Origin: an uncultured Pelagibacteraceae bacterium
GTDB taxonomy: Bacteria > Pseudomonadota > Alphaproteobacteria > Pelagibacterales > Pelagibacteraceae
DNA: 45,440 nucleotides
Direction of reading: 5' to 3'
Assembly (NCBI GenBank): GCA_902515175.1
Contig: CABXTP010000003.1
Coordinates: 1-45,440, forward strand
The notes under the pieces are model-generated. The model searched no databases and was not told the DNA's origin. It saw only the letters and a program-made list of their open reading frames with translations. Shown one piece after another: positions 34,711 through 44,198 of the stretch. Position 1 is the first letter of the stretch. Each line of letters begins with the position of its first letter. Made by a program: the position numbers and the translations under genes.

Positions 34711-35400
34711 TTATTGACTTTTTAATAACCTTATTTCCTTAAGAAATAAAGATAGATTTTCAATTTTATGAGAAATATAATCTTTATCTGAGTCTATCTT
34801 TCCAAAATGCTCATCATTGATTAACCAAACAGTTGTACATCCTCTCTCATGACCTATACTAAGATTTTTAGCGATATCCTCTATATAAATAGTTTGTTTA
34901 GGATCAATGCCAAATTTTTTTACCATTAAATCAAAAGTTTTCGCCTCAGGCTTAGGTACATAGCCAGCATCTTGAATATCAAATACCTTTTCCCTTCCAA
35001 ATAAGTCATATAACCCAAGATGTGATAAAATATTTTTAGCATGTTCTGCACTTCCATTTGTAAAGATAAATTTTTCCATATCTAATTTTTCAAGTTCATT
35101 TCTCATTATTTTATCCTCTTTCATAAATGTAAGATCTATTGTGTGTACATATTTCAAAAATTCTTCTGGCGGTATATTGTGATGTATCATAAGACCATTT
35201 AAACTTGTGTTATATTTGTAAAAATAATTTGTTTGAAGTTCCTTTGCAGAACTCATATCTATATCAAGTCTTTCAGAAATAAATTTAGTCATCCGTTTTG
35301 AAACTTGGCCAAATACTTTTTCTAAAGAGTAGTTATTATGTTTTCCATAACAAACACCGTCTAAGTCAAGCAAAAGATATTTTTTTTCCTTTAAATTCAT
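34711..35400 (-). CDS. HAD superfamily pyrimidine 5'-nucleotidase-like protein
   Basis: LLLDLDGVCYG motif I, FTNGSAEHAKNIL motif II, KPEAKTFDLM and IEDIAKNL motifs III/IV. Confidence 0.88.
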   Translation of the reverse strand: MNLKEKKYLLLDLDGVCYGKHNNYSLEKVFGQVSKRMTKFISERLDIDMSSAKELQTNYFYKYNTSLNGLMIHHNIPPEEFLKYVHTIDLTFMKEDKIMRNELEKLDMEKFIFTNGSAEHAKNILSHLGLYDLFGREKVFDIQDAGYVPKPEAKTFDLMVKKFGIDPKQTIYIEDIAKNLSIGHERGCTTVWLINDEHFGKIDSDKDYISHKIENLSLFLKEIRLLKSQ

Positions 35401-36266
35401 TCTTTTCTTATAAGTGTGCCTGATCCCTCGTCAGATAGTAATTCATATAATATTGAGTGGTTTTTACGACCGTCAATGATTACAACACCTTTCACTCCAT
35501 TATTTGCAACATCTAAACAATTTTGAATTTTTGGGATCATTCCACCACTTATTATCTTTTTTTCAATTAATTCTCTAACTTTTTGAGTATTGATTTCAAG
35601 GATTAAATTTTTATTAGCATCTAATACTCCCTCAACATCACTCATAATAATTAACCGTCTAGCATTAAGTTTTTTAGCAATTGCACTGGCAACTGTATCA
35701 GCATTAATGTTGTAAACACGATTTTTATTATCTAAACCAAGGGGCGCAATTACCGGAACTTTTTTTTCCTCAATTACTTTTTCAATAATGTAATGATTAA
35801 TTTCCTGAGGTATACCAACAAATCCTAGTTTTTCATGTTCTTGAGTAACAGTAATAATATTTTTTTTTCTATTACTAATTCCTTGACTTGAACATGCGTT
35901 TTTTTCTAAAGCATCAGTGATATCTTTATTAAAAGAGTTTAAAACTTCTTCAACAATTTTTATTGATTTTTCATCTGTTACTCTTAGACCATTAACAAAA
36001 TCACTTTGAATTCCGTTTTCATTTAGTTTTTCAGAAATTTTTTTTCCTCCACCATGAATTACAATTGGATTAAAACCCAACTGATTTAATATAGAAATAT
36101 TTTTAATAAAATTATTAAATAGCTTTTGATTAACTAGGACACTACCACCACATTTAATAACAATGTATTCCTTATTATATTTCTCAAGATATTTTTTGAC
36201 CTCAGAAATTGTTGGACCATCTTGTGGCAGAATTTTATTTAATTCATCTTCTGTAATCTTAAACAT
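35397..36266 (-). CDS. argB: Acetylglutamate kinase
   Basis: IVIKCGGSVL, VIHGGGKKISEKL, NINADTVASAIA, GGMIPKIQNCLDV. Confidence 0.97.
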   Translation of the reverse strand: MFKITEDELNKILPQDGPTISEVKKYLEKYNKEYIVIKCGGSVLVNQKLFNNFIKNISILNQLGFNPIVIHGGGKKISEKLNENGIQSDFVNGLRVTDEKSIKIVEEVLNSFNKDITDALEKNACSSQGISNRKKNIITVTQEHEKLGFVGIPQEINHYIIEKVIEEKKVPVIAPLGLDNKNRVYNINADTVASAIAKKLNARRLIIMSDVEGVLDANKNLILEINTQKVRELIEKKIISGGMIPKIQNCLDVANNGVKGVVIIDGRKNHSILYELLSDEGSGTLIRKE

Positions 36267-37942
36267 TAAGTTGTAGTTTTGACTGTAGTTCGTTTCATGA
36301 TGAATACTTGTTGAGCCATAGTCAAAATGTTATTAACAGTCCAATATATTACTAATCCTGCAGGGAACGGTGCTAATATTACTGTTAAAAAAAGAGGAAA
36401 AAACATAAATATTTTTGCTTGTATGGGATCTGGTGGTGCTGGATTTAATTTTTGCTGTATGAACATACTTACACCCATAGCAACTGGCCAAGCACCGATT
36501 ACTAAAAATGAGGGGACGTCATATGGTAGTAACCCAAATAAATTAAATATAGATGTTGGATCTCTTTCTGATAAATCCTGTATCCAACCATAAAAGGGCA
36601 TTTGCCTCATTTCTATAGTTACAAATAAAACCTTATACAATGCAAAGAAAACTGGTATCTGGACTAAAATTGGTAAACATCCTGACATTGGATTTACTTT
36701 CTCTTTTTTGTAAAGTGCCATCATTTCTTGCTGAAGCTTCATTTTATCGTTTTTATGAAGCTCCTTTAATCGAGCCATTTCTGGTTGTAACACTTTCATT
36801 TTTGCCATACTTCTAAAAGAAAAGTTAGCTAGTGGAAAAAATGCTAACCTAATACAAATAGTTACAGCAATAATAGCTAATCCATAATTTCCAAGAAGTT
36901 TAAAAAAGTAATCAATTGCATGGAAGAGGGGTTTAGTAAACCAATATAAGAAACCCCAATCAATGGTTAAATCAAATTTATCTATTTTCAGTGAGTCAGC
37001 ATAACCATCAATAACGTCCACTCTTTTAGCAGCTACTATAACTTGCATCCTATCTTCAATTGATGAATTTTCATTAAGCTCCAATGGCTCTGTAGCAACA
37101 AAATTGGCTCTAAATTTATTTTTATAATCAAAAGTAGTTTTAAATTCTTTACCTTTTGGAGGAATTAATGAAGTAATCCAATATTTATCTCCAATTCCTA
37201 ACCAACCTTTTTGAGAAGTTTTTGTAAATTTTTTTTCCTGTATGTCGTCATAATCTTCCTCATAAAGCTCATCATCAAGAGTAGCAATTAAACCTTCGTG
37301 AAGAATGTAAAAATTTGTTATATCAGGAGCCTTATTTCTTATAATTTGTCCGTATGAATAAAAGTCATACTTTTTATCTGTTGTATTAATCACCTTCTGT
37401 TTTATGGTAAATAAAAATTTATCATCTAAAGTTATTTCTTTTTCAAATGTAATACCCTGATCATTCACCCAAGTTAATTTTACAGAAGACTGGTCAGTCA
37501 GTTTATCATTACCTACAACAGACCAAACTGAGCCTGGATCTGGAATATCAACATTTTTATCAGTAGTGATAAATCCACTCTCTATTATATAGCCATCTTC
37601 AGAGTCTCTAGGGGAAAGTAAATTTACTTTTTTAGTGCTATCTAAGCTCACATTGTAATCCTTAAATGTAAGATCATCAATTGAAGCACCTTTTAAAGAT
37701 ATAGAACCAACAATACTTTGGTTTTCAAATTGAATTCTTTTACTTTGACTTAAGGCTTCTTCTCGAGAAATTTTAATGATTTTTTCTTTTTGCTCTAGAC
37801 TTGGGGCGTCAGAGTTTTCAATTTTATTCTTTTCTGTTGAACTTTGATCAATTTTTTTTGGCGGTGGCTGAAAAAATAACGAATACAAAATTATAACTGC
37901 TGCTGATAATGAAATTGCTGCAATGACGTTTCTTGTATCCAT
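36266..37942 (-). CDS. yidC: Membrane protein insertase YidC
   Basis: N-terminal TM and periplasmic domain; C-terminal YidC core (MALYKKEKVNPMSGCLPILVQIPVFFALYKVL). Confidence 0.98.
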   Translation of the reverse strand: MDTRNVIAAISLSAAVIILYSLFFQPPPKKIDQSSTEKNKIENSDAPSLEQKEKIIKISREEALSQSKRIQFENQSIVGSISLKGASIDDLTFKDYNVSLDSTKKVNLLSPRDSEDGYIIESGFITTDKNVDIPDPGSVWSVVGNDKLTDQSSVKLTWVNDQGITFEKEITLDDKFLFTIKQKVINTTDKKYDFYSYGQIIRNKAPDITNFYILHEGLIATLDDELYEEDYDDIQEKKFTKTSQKGWLGIGDKYWITSLIPPKGKEFKTTFDYKNKFRANFVATEPLELNENSSIEDRMQVIVAAKRVDVIDGYADSLKIDKFDLTIDWGFLYWFTKPLFHAIDYFFKLLGNYGLAIIAVTICIRLAFFPLANFSFRSMAKMKVLQPEMARLKELHKNDKMKLQQEMMALYKKEKVNPMSGCLPILVQIPVFFALYKVLFVTIEMRQMPFYGWIQDLSERDPTSIFNLFGLLPYDVPSFLVIGAWPVAMGVSMFIQQKLNPAPPDPIQAKIFMFFPLFLTVILAPFPAGLVIYWTVNNILTMAQQVFIMKRTTVKTTT

Positions 37943-38193
37943 TATTTTTTAATTTTAATATTTTTATTTACTGGATCATATCCTTCACCACCACCTAAAA
38001 GCTTAATCGGATGACAGGAAAGAATTCTCTTAATACTTAATAATAAGCCTTTAATGAGTCCAAATTTTTTTAATGCCTCAATACTATATTCTGAACATGA
38101 TGGAAAATATCTACAATTTTGCCCTAGCAGTGGGCTAAAAAGATAATTGTAATATTTAATAAGTTTAATTAAAATTAAAGTAATAATTTTCAT
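37942..38193 (-). CDS. yidD: Membrane protein insertion efficiency factor YidD
   Basis: [19 protein letters not shown]; position between rnpA and yidC. Confidence 0.96.
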   Translation of the reverse strand: MKIITLILIKLIKYYNYLFSPLLGQNCRYFPSCSEYSIEALKKFGLIKGLLLSIKRILSCHPIKLLGGGEGYDPVNKNIKIKK

Positions 38194-38534
38194 TATTGTA
38201 TTCTCTTAAAGTCCTGAAATAGTTTTTCTTTTATGTTTGTATATTCGTTGTTTAACATAGTTGGCTTAGCAATAACAAGGTATGAATAATCAAATTTTAT
38301 TGCTATTTTTTTAATAGCATCATTTGCTATGCTTCTTAAACGTCTTTTAATTTTATTTCTTTTAACTGCATTGCCAATTTTTTTTTTTGTAACAAAACTT
38401 ATGTTGAGCATCTTTTTATTTTTATTTTCTAAATACCCATAAAAAATAGTTACATATTTATTTGATATTTTTTCTTTTTTTAGAAGATTTTTGAACTCTT
38501 CATTTTTTGAAAGAGCAAGAATTTTGCTTTTCAT
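38193..38534 (-). CDS. rnpA: Ribonuclease P protein component
   Basis: [18 protein letters not shown] (RNR-type motif); rpmH-rnpA-yidD synteny. Confidence 0.95.
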   Translation of the reverse strand: MKSKILALSKNEEFKNLLKKEKISNKYVTIFYGYLENKNKKMLNISFVTKKKIGNAVKRNKIKRRLRSIANDAIKKIAIKFDYSYLVIAKPTMLNNEYTNIKEKLFQDFKRIQ

Positions 38535-38545
38535 ATTATTAAAAA

Positions 38546-38707
38546 TTATTTTCTTTTTCTTTTGACTTTAGAGGAAACAGTTAAGTTTTTTCTGCCTCTA
38601 GCTCTTCTTCTTTTTAACAGTTTTCGACCTCCTTTAGTTTTCATTTTAGATCGAAATCCATGTTTTTTTAATCTTTTGCCTTTTTTGGGTTGGTAAGTTC
38701 TTTTCAT
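38546..38707 (-). CDS. rpmH: Ribosomal protein bL34, 53 aa (not in ORF track)
   Basis: Reverse-strand translation [53 protein letters not shown]. Confidence 0.97.
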   Translation of the reverse strand: MKRTYQPKKGKRLKKHGFRSKMKTKGGRKLLKRRRARGRKNLTVSSKVKRKRK

Positions 38708-38800
38708 AATTGTAGGTTCAAATTTAATTAAATTTCGCCCTTTATATTAATTAAATATATAAATAGCAAATATAAGATTTTATTATTAACATTAATAATT

Positions 38801-39523
38801 ATGGAAAAATCAAAAAAAACTAAATTATTTATTGGTGTATTCTATATTACCATTGTAGGTTTATTTCTTTATTACTTATTTTCAAAATTTAGTTTTCAAG
38901 AGCTAACCTCATATGAATTTATTAAAGATAACGTAGATTATTTTTCAGATATCAAAGAGACCAATTTATTTTTTTTATCAATTTCTTTTTTATTATTTAC
39001 AATTTTGTGGGTGTTCCCCTTTCTCGGTTTTGGATCACCAGTAGCATTATTAGGAGGCTTTATTCTAGGTAAATGGTTAGGCGTATTAATTGTAGTTTTA
39101 GGATTAAGCATTGGAGCAACATTTTTGTATATTTTTGGAAATTTTTATTTAAAAGATTTTATAAAAGATAAATTTTTGAACAAATATCAAAAATTAGAAC
39201 AAAAGTTCAAAAAATCAGAATTTTTATATTTATTAATTTATAGAGCTGTTGGTGGAATTCCATGGCAACTTTCATGTATTTTACCAACTTTATTTAATGT
39301 AAAAATAATTAATTTTTTCTTTGCAACACTTATAGGAATTATACCCCAAATTTTTTTAGTTGTTTCAATTGGAAGTGGATTAGAAACAGTTATAAATGAA
39401 AATTTAACTCCTCCTGGGATTAAAGATATAATACTATCTCCTAGTATTTATTTTCCTCTATCTGTTTTCTTAATTTTAATCATAATTACGATTTTCATCA
39501 GAAAATTTTTTTATAATAATTAG
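38801..39523 (+). CDS. TVP38/TMEM64 (VTT domain) family membrane protein
   Basis: Multi-TM; FGSPVALLGGFILGKWLGVLIVVLGLSIGATFLYIFGNF, YRAVGGIPWQLSC. Confidence 0.85.
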   Translation: MEKSKKTKLFIGVFYITIVGLFLYYLFSKFSFQELTSYEFIKDNVDYFSDIKETNLFFLSISFLLFTILWVFPFLGFGSPVALLGGFILGKWLGVLIVVLGLSIGATFLYIFGNFYLKDFIKDKFLNKYQKLEQKFKKSEFLYLLIYRAVGGIPWQLSCILPTLFNVKIINFFFATLIGIIPQIFLVVSIGSGLETVINENLTPPGIKDIILSPSIYFPLSVFLILIIITIFIRKFFYNN

Positions 39524-39526
39524 ATG

Positions 39527-39600
39527 TGGTGCTCCCACCCTGTACTGACCAGGGAACTAGTCATTACCAATGACTTGTTATACCATTTAACTACAGGAGC
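39527..39600 (-). tRNA. tRNA-Thr (GGT), CCA encoded, atypical T-loop
   Basis: Reverse strand GCTCCTGTAGTTAAATGGTATAACAAGTCATTGGTAATGACTAGTTCCCTGGTCAGTACAGGGTGGGAGCACCA; anticodon arm AGTCA-TTGGTAA-TGACT. Confidence 0.9.
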
Positions 39601-39701
39601 ATTTACTTACAATTGTATTTCATTGATAATAAAGCATTTTTTTCAAATTATTGCCTTAATTTTTTGATGAATATGATTTATATCTATTTTAGGAAAATGC
39701 T

Positions 39702-39902
39702 ATGGGAATTCATTACGATTACAAATCAACTAAAGGTAATAAGCTTATGGAAAAGCAAGCTAAAAGAGAAAAAAAGCTTGCTGAAAAAAAAGCTAAACGT
39801 TTAGCTAAAGAAGGTCCAAAAAAAGAGGAAGAAAAAACACCTGCATTAGATCCTAAAAAACCTATTTCCTTAGATTTCTTGACTAATCCAAATAAAGAGT
39901 GA
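39702..39902 (+). CDS. Small Lys-rich protein of unknown function, 66 aa
   Basis: Open frame filling the tRNA-Thr to dcd gap; MGIHYDYKSTKGNKLMEKQAKREKK...PISLDFLTNPNKE; no antisense gene to explain it. Confidence 0.6.
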   Translation: MGIHYDYKSTKGNKLMEKQAKREKKLAEKKAKRLAKEGPKKEEEKTPALDPKKPISLDFLTNPNKE

Positions 39903-40018
39903 AAGAAAAAATAGATAAAATTAAGGAAAAAAAAAATAGAGAAGCAATTGCATTACGAATTAATTTAAAAAAAAGAAAAATTTTTCAAAAAAAAATAAAA
40001 AAAAATGATATTAAATGA
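39899..40018 (+). CDS. Possible 39-aa basic protein (GTG start, not in ORF track)
   Basis: GTGA overlap with the previous stop; VKEKIDKIKEKKNREAIALRINLKKRKIFQKKIKKNDIK; overlaps the dcd start by 14 nt. Confidence 0.45.
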   Translation: MKEKIDKIKEKKNREAIALRINLKKRKIFQKKIKKNDIK

Positions 40019-40556
40019 TAAGCAAATAATTAAATTAGCAGAGGAACATGAAATGATTAGTCCCTTTGTAAATAAAAGTGTTGCTAATGGAATTAGTCAT
40101 GGTGTTAACCCATTTGGTTATGATCTTCGCTGTGGATCTGAATTTAAAATTTTTACAAATATAAAAGGAGCAACTGCAGATCCAAAAAATTTTAGTGAGG
40201 ATAATTTTATTACTGTAAAAGACGAAGAATCTATTTTAATTCCACCTAATAGCTTTGCACTCGCCGCGAGTCTTGAATATTTTAAAATGCCGAGAAATGT
40301 TACTGGTCTTGTCACAGCAAAATCAACTTATGCAAGGTGTGGTTTAGGAGTCCCACCAACAGTACTAGAGGCAGGCTGGGAAGGTGTTTTGGTTTTAGAA
40401 TTTTCAAATCATACTTCAAATAGTATTAGGCTTTATGCAAATAGCGGTGCTGCCCAAATCCTTTTTTTTCAAGGAGAACATCCAAAAGTTTCTTATGCTG
40501 ACAGAGATGGAAAGTATCAAGGTCAAACAGGAATTACTTTAGCAAAATCAAAATAA
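40005..40556 (+). CDS. dcd: dCTP deaminase
   Basis: GYDLRCGSEF, AKSTYARCGL, EAGWEGVLVLEFSNH, GKYQGQTGITLAK. Confidence 0.97.
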   Translation: MILNDKQIIKLAEEHEMISPFVNKSVANGISHGVNPFGYDLRCGSEFKIFTNIKGATADPKNFSEDNFITVKDEESILIPPNSFALAASLEYFKMPRNVTGLVTAKSTYARCGLGVPPTVLEAGWEGVLVLEFSNHTSNSIRLYANSGAAQILFFQGEHPKVSYADRDGKYQGQTGITLAKSK

Positions 40557-40559
40557 TTT

Positions 40560-41819
40560 ATGGATAAGTTTCAAATTAAAGGCCCTTGCAAAATCAAGGG
40601 TGAAGTTGAAATTTCAGGAGCAAAAAATAGTGCTCTTGTTTTACTTGCTGCAACTCTTTTATTCGACAAGCCTGTAATTTTAAAAAATTTACCTAGAGTA
40701 AGAGATATAGATACAATGCTAAATTTATTGAAGTCTCTCGGATCTAAAATAATTTTATCTAAAGATAAGAAAATTGTAAAAATTCAAAATAAAAAAAAGA
40801 TGAAAACATTAGCCAAGTATTCACTTGTCAAAACAATGAGAGCATCCATACTTGTTTTAGGACCATCAATATCAAAATTTCATAAATCAATTATATCATA
40901 TCCTGGTGGCTGTAATATTGGATCCCGTCCAGTAAATTATCATCTATCAGCTTTAAAAAAACTTGGAATGAAATATGAAATTAAGCAGGGTTATATTCAT
41001 GCAAAAACTAATGGAAGATTAAATGGTGCAAAAATAAATTTTCCAAGAATAAGTGTAGGCACTACGGAAAATACGATTCTTGCAGCTTCTTTAGCTAGTG
41101 GAAAAACAATTTTAAAAAATTGTGCAATTGAGCCTGAGATAAAAGATCTTACAAATTTTTTAAATGCCGCAGGAGCTAAAATTAAATGGAGTGGAAGAAC
41201 TTGCTCAATTACTGGAGTTAAATCATTAAAAGAAATCAATTATTCTGTTATGGGAGACAGAATAGAGGCAGGTACATTTTGTATAGCTGCTACATTAGCT
41301 GAAGGTGATTTACAGATAAAAAATTTTAATCCAAAAAATATAGAAACAGAGTTAAAACTATTAAAAAAAGCAGGTGCAAAATTTAAAACTTTTGAAAATA
41401 AAATTTTCATTAAAGGACCTAAAAAAATTAAGCCAATTAAAAACATTAAAACAAAAGAATGGCCTGGTGTAGCAACAGATATGCAGAGCCAATTAATGGT
41501 ACTAATGTGCAAAGCTAATGGTCAGAGTTCAATTACTGAAAATATATTTGAAAACAGATTTTTACATGTTGGCGAGCTTCAAAGACTTGGAGCTAAAATA
41601 AAAATTAAAAATAGCACTGCTACAATAGAAGGAAATACTAAATTTATTGGCGCCGAATTAATGTCTAGCGACTTGAGAGCAAGTGTTGCTTTAGTATTGG
41701 CCGCAATGGTTTCCAAAGGCAAATCTGCAATTAATCGTATTTATCATTTAGATAGAGGGTATGAAAAATTAGAAAATAAACTAAAAAAAATTGGTGTTAA
41801 AATTAAAAGATTAAAATAG
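40560..41819 (+). CDS. murA: UDP-N-acetylglucosamine 1-carboxyvinyltransferase
   Basis: GEVEISGAKNSALVLLAATLL, GGCNIGSRPVNYHL, GVATDMQSQLMVLMCKANG, SSDLRASVALVLAAMVSKG. Confidence 0.98.
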   Translation: MDKFQIKGPCKIKGEVEISGAKNSALVLLAATLLFDKPVILKNLPRVRDIDTMLNLLKSLGSKIILSKDKKIVKIQNKKKMKTLAKYSLVKTMRASILVLGPSISKFHKSIISYPGGCNIGSRPVNYHLSALKKLGMKYEIKQGYIHAKTNGRLNGAKINFPRISVGTTENTILAASLASGKTILKNCAIEPEIKDLTNFLNAAGAKIKWSGRTCSITGVKSLKEINYSVMGDRIEAGTFCIAATLAEGDLQIKNFNPKNIETELKLLKKAGAKFKTFENKIFIKGPKKIKPIKNIKTKEWPGVATDMQSQLMVLMCKANGQSSITENIFENRFLHVGELQRLGAKIKIKNSTATIEGNTKFIGAELMSSDLRASVALVLAAMVSKGKSAINRIYHLDRGYEKLENKLKKIGVKIKRLK

Positions 41820-42208
41820 TGAAATATTTGGCTAAAATTATTGCTACTGATCAAGAGGGTTTACAAATGATTTCGGCTTGTAGTTCAGCAGCTAAAGTCA
41901 AAATTTCAGATATCAAGTATCTTGCATCTAATAAGGTATTTTTATTGTCAGTAGAGAGAATTAAAGTTGAAAATGACAATGAGGATAAAAAGGTTAATAG
42001 TATATTGAGATTTGATTTTGTTGATAAAGTAAGATCAAAGAACATAGATCAATCAAATCAAGAAGCAGTTTTAGAATTAGTAGGTATAGATTATTTGAAA
42101 AATAATAATGTTTATGAAATAAATCTTATTTTTAACAATAATGCTTATATTGCTTTAAGCACAGAAACTATTGAAGCAAGATTAGAGGATCAAAGTGATA
42201 TTAAATAG
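41819..42208 (+). CDS. DUF2948 family protein
   Basis: KYLAKIIATDQEGLQMISACSSAAKVKISDIKYLASNKVFLLSVERIKVE; murA-DUF2948-hisD synteny known in alphaproteobacteria; GTG start overlapping the murA stop. Confidence 0.85.
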   Translation: MKYLAKIIATDQEGLQMISACSSAAKVKISDIKYLASNKVFLLSVERIKVENDNEDKKVNSILRFDFVDKVRSKNIDQSNQEAVLELVGIDYLKNNNVYEINLIFNNNAYIALSTETIEARLEDQSDIK

Positions 42209-42210
42209 TT

Positions 42211-43497
42211 ATGAAGATATTAAATAGTAACAGCAAAAATTTTGATAAATCATTGGATAATTTGCTTTCTAAAAGAAAAAAGAAACTTAAAGCAAGTTCT
42301 GTCTCAGTTACAAATATAATTAATGATGTTAAAAAAAATGGTGACAAAGCTTTGTTAAAGTATGAAAGAAAATTTAATAAAAATAATATTATTGTGCCAA
42401 CGACAAAGCAAATAAACAAATCAATTAAATCTTTAGATAAAAAAGTAAAAAAGGCAATCGATGATGCCTACAACAGAATTTATAAATTCCACTCTCTACA
42501 AAAATTTAAAAATATTTCTTACAGAGATAAATATAAAAATAAAATTGATTATAAATATTTACCATTAGAGTCTGTTGCAATTTATGTTCCAGGATCTACC
42601 GCATCCTATCCTTCAACAGTCTTGATGAATGCCATTCCAGCTAGAGTTGCTCAAGTAAAAAGAATAGTAATGATCAATCCTGGATATAAAGGATATCAAA
42701 ATTCAGCTGTATTATATGCTGCAAAAATTTGCGGTATTAAGGAAATTTATTCCATTGGTGGACCAAGTGCGATTTCGGCAGTTACTTATGGAACTAAAAA
42801 AATAAAACCAGTAAATAAAGTTATAGGGCCTGGGAATCAATTTGTGTCTGCAGCAAAAAAAGAAGTTTCTGGTGATATTGGTATTGAGGCAATGACTGCT
42901 GGTCCTTCCGAAATTTTAATTGTTGCTGATAAAAGTTCTAATCCTGAATGGTTAGCAAGCGACCTGTTAGGACAGGCAGAGCATGATCAACTAGCTCAAT
43001 GTATTTTAATTTCTAAAGACAAAAATGTTTTAGAAAAAACTAAAAAAGAGTTATTTGAACAACTTAAAAAACTTCCAAGATCACTAATTGCAAAAAAAAG
43101 TTTAATGGAGAATGGAGTATTAATTTATACAAATTCAGATAAAAAAATTTTAGAAATCACAAACAAAATTGGACCTGAACACCTTGAGTTAAATGTTAAA
43201 AATTACAAGTCATTTGTAGCTAAAATTAAAAATGCTGGTTCGATTTGTTTAGGAAAATATGCGGTCATGGCAATGACAGACTATGGAGCTCCAGGTAGCA
43301 ACCATGTATTACCAACTAATATGACAAGTAAATTTTCAAGTGGATTAAATGTTTCTGAATTTATGAAAAAAATTTCCTATATAACATTATCAAAAAAGGG
43401 GATTGATAAACTTGGACCATCAGCTATAACTTTGGCAAATTATGAGGGTTTGCAAGGTCATGCACAATCAATCATAAAACGAATAAGGAGAAAATAA
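42211..43497 (+). CDS. hisD: Histidinol dehydrogenase
   Basis: [60 protein letters not shown]. Confidence 0.98.
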   Translation: MKILNSNSKNFDKSLDNLLSKRKKKLKASSVSVTNIINDVKKNGDKALLKYERKFNKNNIIVPTTKQINKSIKSLDKKVKKAIDDAYNRIYKFHSLQKFKNISYRDKYKNKIDYKYLPLESVAIYVPGSTASYPSTVLMNAIPARVAQVKRIVMINPGYKGYQNSAVLYAAKICGIKEIYSIGGPSAISAVTYGTKKIKPVNKVIGPGNQFVSAAKKEVSGDIGIEAMTAGPSEILIVADKSSNPEWLASDLLGQAEHDQLAQCILISKDKNVLEKTKKELFEQLKKLPRSLIAKKSLMENGVLIYTNSDKKILEITNKIGPEHLELNVKNYKSFVAKIKNAGSICLGKYAVMAMTDYGAPGSNHVLPTNMTSKFSSGLNVSEFMKKISYITLSKKGIDKLGPSAITLANYEGLQGHAQSIIKRIRRK

Positions 43498-43499
43498 AT

Positions 43500-43715
43500 T
43501 TGTCAAAACAAGACTTATTGGAGTTTAAAGGCGTAGTGATTGACTTGCTCCCGAACGCAATGTTTAGAGTAAAATTGGAAAATGGACATACAGTTACCGC
43601 ACATACTGCTGGTAAGTTGAGAAAAAATAGAATTAGAGTTCTTCAAGGTGACAATGTCACTGTAGAGATGACACCTTACGATCTTACTAAAGGTAGAATA
43701 ATCTTTAGAGGATAA
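43500..43715 (+). CDS. infA: Translation initiation factor IF-1 (TTG start)
   Basis: [63 protein letters not shown]. Confidence 0.97.
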   Translation: MSKQDLLEFKGVVIDLLPNAMFRVKLENGHTVTAHTAGKLRKNRIRVLQGDNVTVEMTPYDLTKGRIIFRG

Positions 43716-43719
43716 ATAA

Positions 43720-43794
43720 GGCTGAGTAGCTCAGGAGTAGAGCAGAGCCCTGAAAAGGCTTGTGTCGGAGGTGCGAATCCTTCCTCAGCCACCA
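43720..43794 (+). tRNA. tRNA-Phe (GAA), CCA encoded
   Basis: Acceptor GGCTGAG/CTCAGCC, anticodon arm GAGCC-CTGAAAA-GGCTT, 3' ACCA; T-loop TGCGAAT. Confidence 0.94.
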
Positions 43795-43874
43795 CCACAA
43801 AGTTTCATCTTGAAATAATCTTAAAAGAAATTACCTTTAAGAAATAATAAATAACAAAAGGACGAAGAAATAAG

Positions 43875-44087
43875 ATGAGTACACTTAAAGGACAAGTTAA
43901 ATGGTTTAATTTTCGTAAAGGCTTCGGTTTTATTGAGCGAGAAGATAAAGAAAAAGATGCGTTTGTACATATTACAGCAGTTAAAGCTGCCGGTATCAAA
44001 ACTCTTGAAGAAAACGACAAATTAGAGTTTACTTTAGAAGATGGTCCAAAGGGCCCTTCTGCAGTTAATTTAAAAAAAATAGACTAA
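43875..44087 (+). CDS. Cold-shock domain protein
   Basis: MSTLKGQVKWFNFRKGFGFIEREDKEKDAFVHITAVK with RNP1/RNP2-like motifs. Confidence 0.96.
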   Translation: MSTLKGQVKWFNFRKGFGFIEREDKEKDAFVHITAVKAAGIKTLEENDKLEFTLEDGPKGPSAVNLKKID

Positions 44088-44101
44088 TTCATAAATCTTG
44101 T

Positions 44102-44147
44102 AAAGGGCGTTTTATCTAAGTAGTAGATAAACGTCCTTTTTTGTTTT
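44102..44147 (+). terminator. Rho-independent terminator of the cold-shock gene
   Basis: AAAGGGCGTTTTATCTA-AGTAG-TAGATAAACGTCCTTT stem-loop followed by TTTTGTTTT. Confidence 0.8.
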
Positions 44148-44169
44148 ACCTCTTGATTATTAATAATTT

Positions 44170-44198
44170 TTGTCTAAAAGGCTGAGTATGAATATAAA
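44170..44198 (+). promoter_or_regulatory. Candidate sigma70-like promoter (TTGTCT-17 nt-TATAAA)
   Basis: Spacing of exactly 17 nt in the gap between the csp terminator and tRNA-His. Confidence 0.4.

Noticed and set aside
36266-36266. Absence of engB between yidC and argB as an unusual deletion
   Set aside because: This gene order differs in many lineages and engB may be elsewhere; cannot be judged from this window.
39613-39804. 63-aa ORF overlapping the 66-aa small ORF upstream of dcd
   Set aside because: Competes with the 39702-39902 frame, which has more plausible composition and couples to the next ORF.
40997-42419. Minus-strand ORFs opposite murA, DUF2948 and hisD
   Set aside because: Antisense to confident CDSs; composition is what reverse-complement Lys/Asn-rich codons produce.
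43805-44020. Minus-strand 71-aa ORF opposite the cold-shock gene
   Set aside because: Antisense to a clear CSD protein; no independent support.
44177-44188. Short match 'aaggctgagta' to the 5' end of tRNA-Phe (43718 onward), possible tRNA remnant
   Set aside because: Only 11 nt, no further tRNA similarity; likely coincidence.
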